Shown: positions 26,395-30,149 of the stretch, one piece after another | How positions within the stretch are numbered: position 1 is the stretch's first letter | Layout: every line of letters begins with the position of its first letter | Source: JASBSR01 sp963847575 | GTDB lineage: Bacteria; Pseudomonadota; Gammaproteobacteria; SZUA-229 | Length of the DNA: 30,149 nt | Assembly (NCBI GenBank): GCA_963847575.1 | Contig: CAWKAL010000015.1 | Coordinates: 1-30,149 of the forward strand | Direction of reading: 5' to 3' | The notes under the pieces: generated by a model | What the model was told of the DNA's origin: nothing | The model's input: only the letters and a program-made list of their open reading frames with translations | The model's database searches: none | Translations under genes and position numbers: made by a program

Positions 26395-26408
26395 ATGATT
26401 ATTATCAA
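26395..26408 (-). promoter_or_regulatory. FNR-like site upstream of the hydrogenase operon
   Basis: On the minus strand it reads TTGATAATAATCAT, matching nine of ten fixed positions of the FNR consensus TTGAT-N4-ATCAA. It is centred about 70 bases upstream of the hydB start, a suitable distance for activation under low oxygen. Support is by consensus matching only, and the -10 and -35 elements are not clearly identified. Confidence 0.4.
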
Positions 26409-26608
26409 ACTATAAAGCTGATTAGTATCAGAATCGGTTGATCGGTGCATCTAATGCGTTTCAACGGCGACAAACTAGCGAGGGTGGTTAAATTCCAGGT
26501 TCGGAGAATACATTCTGCAAGTTGTTGTTTGTTGTGCTGCAACATCTGGTTAAGCGGCAGTGCAGGCGTTATGCTTGTACACACTGAATAAAGCAGATTG
26601 AATCGATC

Positions 26609-27816
26609 ATGATAAAAACCGGCAACGCCGAAAGATCTACCGACCAGCTCACGGTATTGTTGTGCAGTATCGGCATCCTGTCCATCAGCCTGTTCGCCCA
26701 GCAGTCACTCGCCAGCAGCCAGTACCTGTCGTTTCTGATCGGCGTCGGTCTGGGTATTACATTGTTACATGCCGCGTTCGGTTTCAGCGGCGGCTGGCGG
26801 GTATTCATTCGCGAACGCAACAGCAGTGGACTCCGCGCGCAACTATTACTGATCGCGCTCACGTCGATGCTTGTTCTTCCCCTTGCTGGGTAAGGTGTTT
26901 CCCGCAGTGCAGGCCGGGGCCGCGCTGGCACCAGTCGGCACCTCGGTGATTGTCGGTGCGTTCCTGTTTGGTATCGGGATGCAGCTTGGTGGCGGTTGTG
27001 GTTCGGGCACGCTCTACACCATGGGGCAGGGCCAGGTCGATATGCTGATCACGCTGACATTTTTTATTGTCGGTGCCACCCTCGGTTCGGCGCATTTGCA
27101 CTGGTGGTTGTCATTGCCGGGTTACCCGAGCATTTCCTTGATCGAAGCGTTTGGCTGGTGGCAGGCATTGCTGGCGCAATTGCTGGTGCTCACCGCGTTG
27201 TATGTTGCAGTGCGCATGCTGGAGCGACAACGTCACGGCTCACTCCGAGCCGGTCGAATGGCAGGTGCCGCCGCAGGATTTCAGTCAACGTTTCATACAC
27301 GGGCCCTGGCCTTTATGGTGGGGTGTGCTCGGTCTGGCCGGTTTGAACCTGGCGACCTTGCTGGTGGCGGGGCATCCCTGGAGCATTACCTACGCGTTCG
27401 GTTTATGGGGCGCAAAAATCTGGGACGCACTCGGCGGAAATCCTGCGGGCTGGACCTACTGGAGCAGCGGGTATCCCGCGCAGTCACTCACTAACAGCGT
27501 ATTGATGGACACCACTTCAATTATGGATTTCGGCATAATTCTCGGCGCCTTACTCGCGGCCGCACTCGCGGGTAAATATGCGCCGGCGATGAAGCTGCCG
27601 TGGATGCGCATTTTTACCGCCGTGCTCGGCGGGCTATTACTGGGTTATGGCGCGCGCCTGAGTTTCGGCTGCAACATCGGCGCACTGGTCGGCGGTATTG
27701 CCAGTGGCAGTGTGCATGGCTGGCTCTGGCTGGTCGCAGGGTTCAGCGGTGGCATCGCCGGTGTTTATATACGCATCTGGCTGAAAGTTGATAAACCCAT
27801 AGAGGTAAAAACATGA
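26609..27816 (+). pseudogene. YeeE/YedE-family sulfur-compound transporter, broken by two frameshifts
   Basis: Three successive frames together give a ~400-residue membrane protein of the YeeE/YedE (thiosulfate/sulfur transport) family. Part one (26609-~26870) ends LLLIALTSM. One base later a new frame continues LFFPLLGKVFPAVQAG through GIGMQLGGGCGSGTLYTMGQGQ. Near 27222-27240 a second shift leads to SEPVEWQVPPQDF and on to FGCNIGALVGGIASGSVHGWLW and the C-terminus. The paired Cys motifs GGCGSGTLY and SFGCNIGALVGG are family hallmarks, with the cysteines lining the sulfur-substrate path. All parts are well conserved, so sequencing indels are more likely than true decay. The stop overlaps the next gene start (ATGA). 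Confidence 0.85.
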
Positions 27817-28037
27817 AACGCACCCACAGTCGCCTGATTATCGGTACTGCGATCAGCGCAGCGGCGATTGCTGTTGCGGTTGATCACACCCGCCAACGTT
27901 TGCCCGAGCCAGAAAAGCAACTGGCGAGCAGTGCGGTCATTATTATCGATGAAGGAGATGAGCTGCCGGTGGATGCCAGTACTGATTGTAACAAACCCAC
28001 GACAGCAGGCAGACAGGCTTCGCCCTGTTCATTGTGA
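27813..28037 (+). CDS. Small membrane-anchored or secreted hypothetical protein
   Basis: 74 residues. The start ATG overlaps the stop of the YeeE-like gene (ATGA) and follows GAGG seven bases upstream. Residues 7-24 (LIIGTAISAAAIAVAVDH) form a signal or single membrane helix after a basic N-terminus. The rest is short and polar with two cysteines (DCNKP, SPCSL). No family recognised. The coupling on both sides supports a real gene in this module. Confidence 0.6.
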   Translation: MKRTHSRLIIGTAISAAAIAVAVDHTRQRLPEPEKQLASSAVIIIDEGDELPVDASTDCNKPTTAGRQASPCSL

Positions 28038-28663
28038 TGGCTGCCAGCGCGAAGCAGAAGCTGTCTGTAGAAGCGTACTGGTCGCAGCAGGTATTTGACT
28101 GTGTGCAAGAAATGGCACAGCGACAAACCAACGCCGTGCTGTTAATGCTGACTGATGTTGATGTGCTTGCAGTCGAACAACATTATCCAGACGATGGATT
28201 GCTTTTCGGCAATAAACGCTGGCGTGCATTTTATCATTGCCATGATGCTGAAAACAGGCAGACGAATGAGCACGGACACTTTCATATTTTTACAGATACA
28301 GGTGACGCTCAGTGGGCGCACGCCGCCGGGCTGTCTATCGATCGTGATGGCCAGCCGCTGCACTGGTTTGCAGTCAACCGCTGGGTCACCGACGGCCCCT
28401 GGTTGACGCGGAGTGATTTTATCAGTGTATTAAATAACAGTACTGAGTGCTCTGGTGATGAACTTACAGGACGATGGCTGTATGCCATGTTGCAATTGTA
28501 CACGGCTGAACTTGACGAACTGTTAGTGCAAAGAGATGAGCGAGTACAACAACTTGCAAACAACGGTAGCAGTACGCTAATACACGAAGATCGCACCGTA
28601 TACACACTCGCAACAAAACCGGTCGCGTTAAAGGCGCAGCTGGAAACTCACTTGCTGAATTGA
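28037..28663 (+). CDS. Hypothetical cytoplasmic protein with HxHGHFHIF motif
   Basis: 208 residues from ATG 28037, which shares bases with the preceding stop (TGATG). No signal or membrane helix. The central motif HCHDAENRQTNEHGHFHIF (~72-90) is rich in histidines, suggesting metal binding, and is followed by LHWFAVNRWVTDGPW. It resembles a conserved family of unknown function (possibly the one named DUF6969), but I cannot confirm this. It lies between the YeeE-like transporter and the rhodanese, so a link to sulfur metabolism is a guess from context. Confidence 0.7.
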   Translation: MAASAKQKLSVEAYWSQQVFDCVQEMAQRQTNAVLLMLTDVDVLAVEQHYPDDGLLFGNKRWRAFYHCHDAENRQTNEHGHFHIFTDTGDAQWAHAAGLSIDRDGQPLHWFAVNRWVTDGPWLTRSDFISVLNNSTECSGDELTGRWLYAMLQLYTAELDELLVQRDERVQQLANNGSSTLIHEDRTVYTLATKPVALKAQLETHLLN

Positions 28664-28667
28664 AGCC

Positions 28668-29696
28668 ATGCACGAGCATTTAATAAACAAGTACATAAAC
28701 CAGTCAGCTCGACAGATCGTGCACAGGGCAGTCGTTGTCGCGATGCTGTGCATCGCATCCGCATTTAGTACGCTGGCGCAGGCACTGCAGGTGCCGGGGC
28801 CATTGGTGGATACGGACTGGCTGGAGCAACACCTTGACCAGGTTAAAATTCTCGATGTACGCGATGACATAGAAAGTTTCACCCGCAGGGCAGTGCTGGT
28901 GAGGAAAAGATTTACCGGCGACCTGAAAATCAGCATTCCCGGTGCACACATCCCCGGTGCTGTGCTGGTCGATTTCCAGAACATGCGCGACAGCCGGGAA
29001 GTTGACGGCAGAAACGTGCGTCGCATGATCCCGGAAAAATCCGAATTCGAACAGCTGATGCGTTCCTGGGGCGTGAATAAAAATGATGCCATTATTATCA
29101 TGAGCCAGGGTATGGGTAACGGGGATATCACCATGGCAACACGTTTGTACTGGCAGATAAAATATTACGGCCATGACAATCTTGCGATTTTAGATGGCGG
29201 CATGGCGCAATGGTTGCTGGAAGAAAAGCCAGCAAGCATCGAAGCCCGTGAAGCAGGCCCGGGCAGCTGGAGTGTCGGTGAAATACGCGAAAATATAAAC
29301 GCAAGCAGTGAAGACGTTGCCCGTGCAATAGAAAGCAAAGCAACACAACTGGTAGACACGCGCGATCTCGGTTTTTACCTGGGCCTGTACAAGCAGTCGT
29401 ATGTGCGCAAAAAAGGCCATATCCCCGGTGCCAAAGTTTTCCCCAACGAACTGCTCACCGGTGCAGGCGCACCTGTATTACTAACCGAGCCTGACCAGGT
29501 GAGGCAAATGGCAACTGAACTCGGTGTCTACCCTGACGCAAACATGATTACCTATTGCAACAGCGGGCAGCTGGCATCCGCCAGCTGGTTCATGTTCAGC
29601 GAGCTGCTTGGAAATAAAAACGTGAAACTCTATGATGGTTCGATGCACCAGTGGGCGCTGGAAAAACGGCCGGTGATACAGATGAAGCTGGAGTGA
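28668..29696 (+). CDS. Exported tandem-rhodanese sulfurtransferase
   Basis: 342 residues. The N-terminus has a signal-like segment (~20-38, AVVVAMLCIASAFSTLAQA) and cleavage near AQA-LQV, so the protein is probably periplasmic. Two rhodanese domains follow, as in SseA/TST-type enzymes. The N-terminal one (~45-190, ILDVRDDIESF…IPGAHIPGAVLVDF) has IMSQGMGNG where a catalytic loop would be, with no Cys. The C-terminal one (~205-335) has the loop YCNSGQLAS with catalytic Cys297. It transfers sulfane sulfur, for example from thiosulfate. It starts four bases after the preceding gene and likely belongs to its operon with the YeeE-like transporter. Confidence 0.88.
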   Translation: MHEHLINKYINQSARQIVHRAVVVAMLCIASAFSTLAQALQVPGPLVDTDWLEQHLDQVKILDVRDDIESFTRRAVLVRKRFTGDLKISIPGAHIPGAVLVDFQNMRDSREVDGRNVRRMIPEKSEFEQLMRSWGVNKNDAIIIMSQGMGNGDITMATRLYWQIKYYGHDNLAILDGGMAQWLLEEKPASIEAREAGPGSWSVGEIRENINASSEDVARAIESKATQLVDTRDLGFYLGLYKQSYVRKKGHIPGAKVFPNELLTGAGAPVLLTEPDQVRQMATELGVYPDANMITYCNSGQLASASWFMFSELLGNKNVKLYDGSMHQWALEKRPVIQMKLE

Positions 29697-29735
29697 TTGC
29701 GCACACCCTGTTCATGGTTTTTAAAATAGTATATA

Positions 29736-29768
29736 AAGGTCTCGCGCTTTTTCTCAAAGGCGCGCCTT
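29736..29768. terminator. Hairpin between convergent rhodanese and histidine kinase genes
   Basis: AAGG…CGCGC-TTT pairs with AAA-G-GCGCG…CCTT around a short loop, giving an imperfect but GC-rich stem in the 70-base gap between two convergent genes. It contains the 12-base palindrome AAGGCGCGCCTT. No long T-run follows, so termination is plausible but not certain. Confidence 0.35.
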
Positions 29769-30149
29769 ATTTGATGAGCGGGAATTTAAAGTAAAAAGTC
29801 GTCCTTGTTCCAGTTATCGATTCAAATCCAATCTCCCCCTGTTGTAGCTCGATAATATTTTTGCATATATTCAGTCCGAGGCCGGTACCCGGAAGTTTGT
29901 TGTTTATGTTAGTATCAAGCTGTTTGAATTTTAAAAACACCAGGTCTTTTGATTGGCTGGGATGCCCGGCCCGTGATCTGTTACTCCCACAACTGCATGA
30001 TTATTTTCTACACCAAGATTAATCTCGATCACATCATTATCATGGGTGAATTTTGCAGCATTTGATATTAAGTTAGCCATGACCTGCAGTATTCTCTGTT
30101 CGTCTGCATTGATTCGTATTGCGTCACTATTCTCTGAATAATTTAATGT
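29768..30149 (-). CDS. Sensor histidine kinase, C-terminal fragment (ATPase domain), with a frameshift
   Basis: The right edge cuts the gene; only the HATPase_c domain is visible. The N box is VMANLISNAAKFTH, the G1 box DHGPGIPANQ, and the G2 box GTGLGLNICKNIIELQQG, ending TTFYFKFPLIK. Between G1 and G2 the frame breaks at a run of four As on the coding strand (29947-29950). Adding one A restores …NQKDLVFLKFKQLD…, so a homopolymer indel is likely. The protein would autophosphorylate a His located outside the window. Signal and partner regulator are unknown. Confidence 0.85.

Overview
The window looks like a contig from an uncultured, mid-GC gammaproteobacterium, probably assembled from metagenomic data. 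The clues are a PEP-CTERM protein with the gammaproteobacterial VPVPAAVWLFGSG tail, an outer-membrane barrel, TrxC, a YeeE/rhodanese sulfur module and a group 3b NiFe hydrogenase. Several genes are broken by single-base shifts (multicopper oxidase, PEP-CTERM protein, YeeE-like transporter, histidine kinase), at least one of them in a homopolymer, so base-level accuracy is imperfect. The first ~1.18 kb is a much higher-GC, frameshifted type IV pilus/type II secretion ATPase fragment joined inside a multicopper oxidase gene. It is most likely an assembly chimera from another organism.

Layout. 1-1180: foreign-looking GspE/PilB fragment (-). 1180-1938: truncated CotA-like multicopper oxidase with a Tat signal (-). 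2486-3715: SpmA-SpmB-type membrane protein (-). 3865-4585: PEP-CTERM protein (-), followed by a terminator. 5083-13783: tightly packed five-gene operon (+) encoding a FAD/double-cNMP/four-[4Fe-4S] oxidoreductase, a di-heme-b-type membrane protein, an FHA-TM-decaheme cytochrome, a lipoprotein with two GlcG/HbpS domains, and an outer-membrane barrel. 13961-17716: decaheme-LVIVD-repeat cytochrome (+). 17930-19276: pentaheme c554-like cytochrome (+). The gaps before these last two genes each hold a long palindromic repeat element. 19265-19714: trxC (-). 19815-21726: small lipoprotein and CPA2 antiporter (+). 21832-26331: group 3b hydrogenase operon hydBGDA (-), whose large subunit carries a fused maturation-protease domain. 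26609-29696: YeeE-like transporter, two small/hypothetical proteins and a secreted tandem rhodanese (+). 29768-30149: 3' part of a histidine kinase (-).

The most striking system is the 14-kb block at 5083-19276. Read in order, the proteins could carry electrons between cytoplasmic NAD(P)H and the cell exterior: flavin and Fe-S clusters, then membrane heme b, then periplasmic decaheme, then an outer-membrane barrel with further multiheme cytochromes. It looks like a porin-cytochrome conduit but with unusual parts. Two cyclic-nucleotide-binding domains sit inside the cytoplasmic oxidoreductase, and a cytoplasmic FHA phosphopeptide-binding domain is joined through one transmembrane helix to ten periplasmic hemes, suggesting an electron conduit gated by intracellular signals. 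Function and direction of electron flow are inferred only. The second notable feature is the single-polypeptide fusion of a NiFe-hydrogenase large subunit to its M52-type maturation protease.
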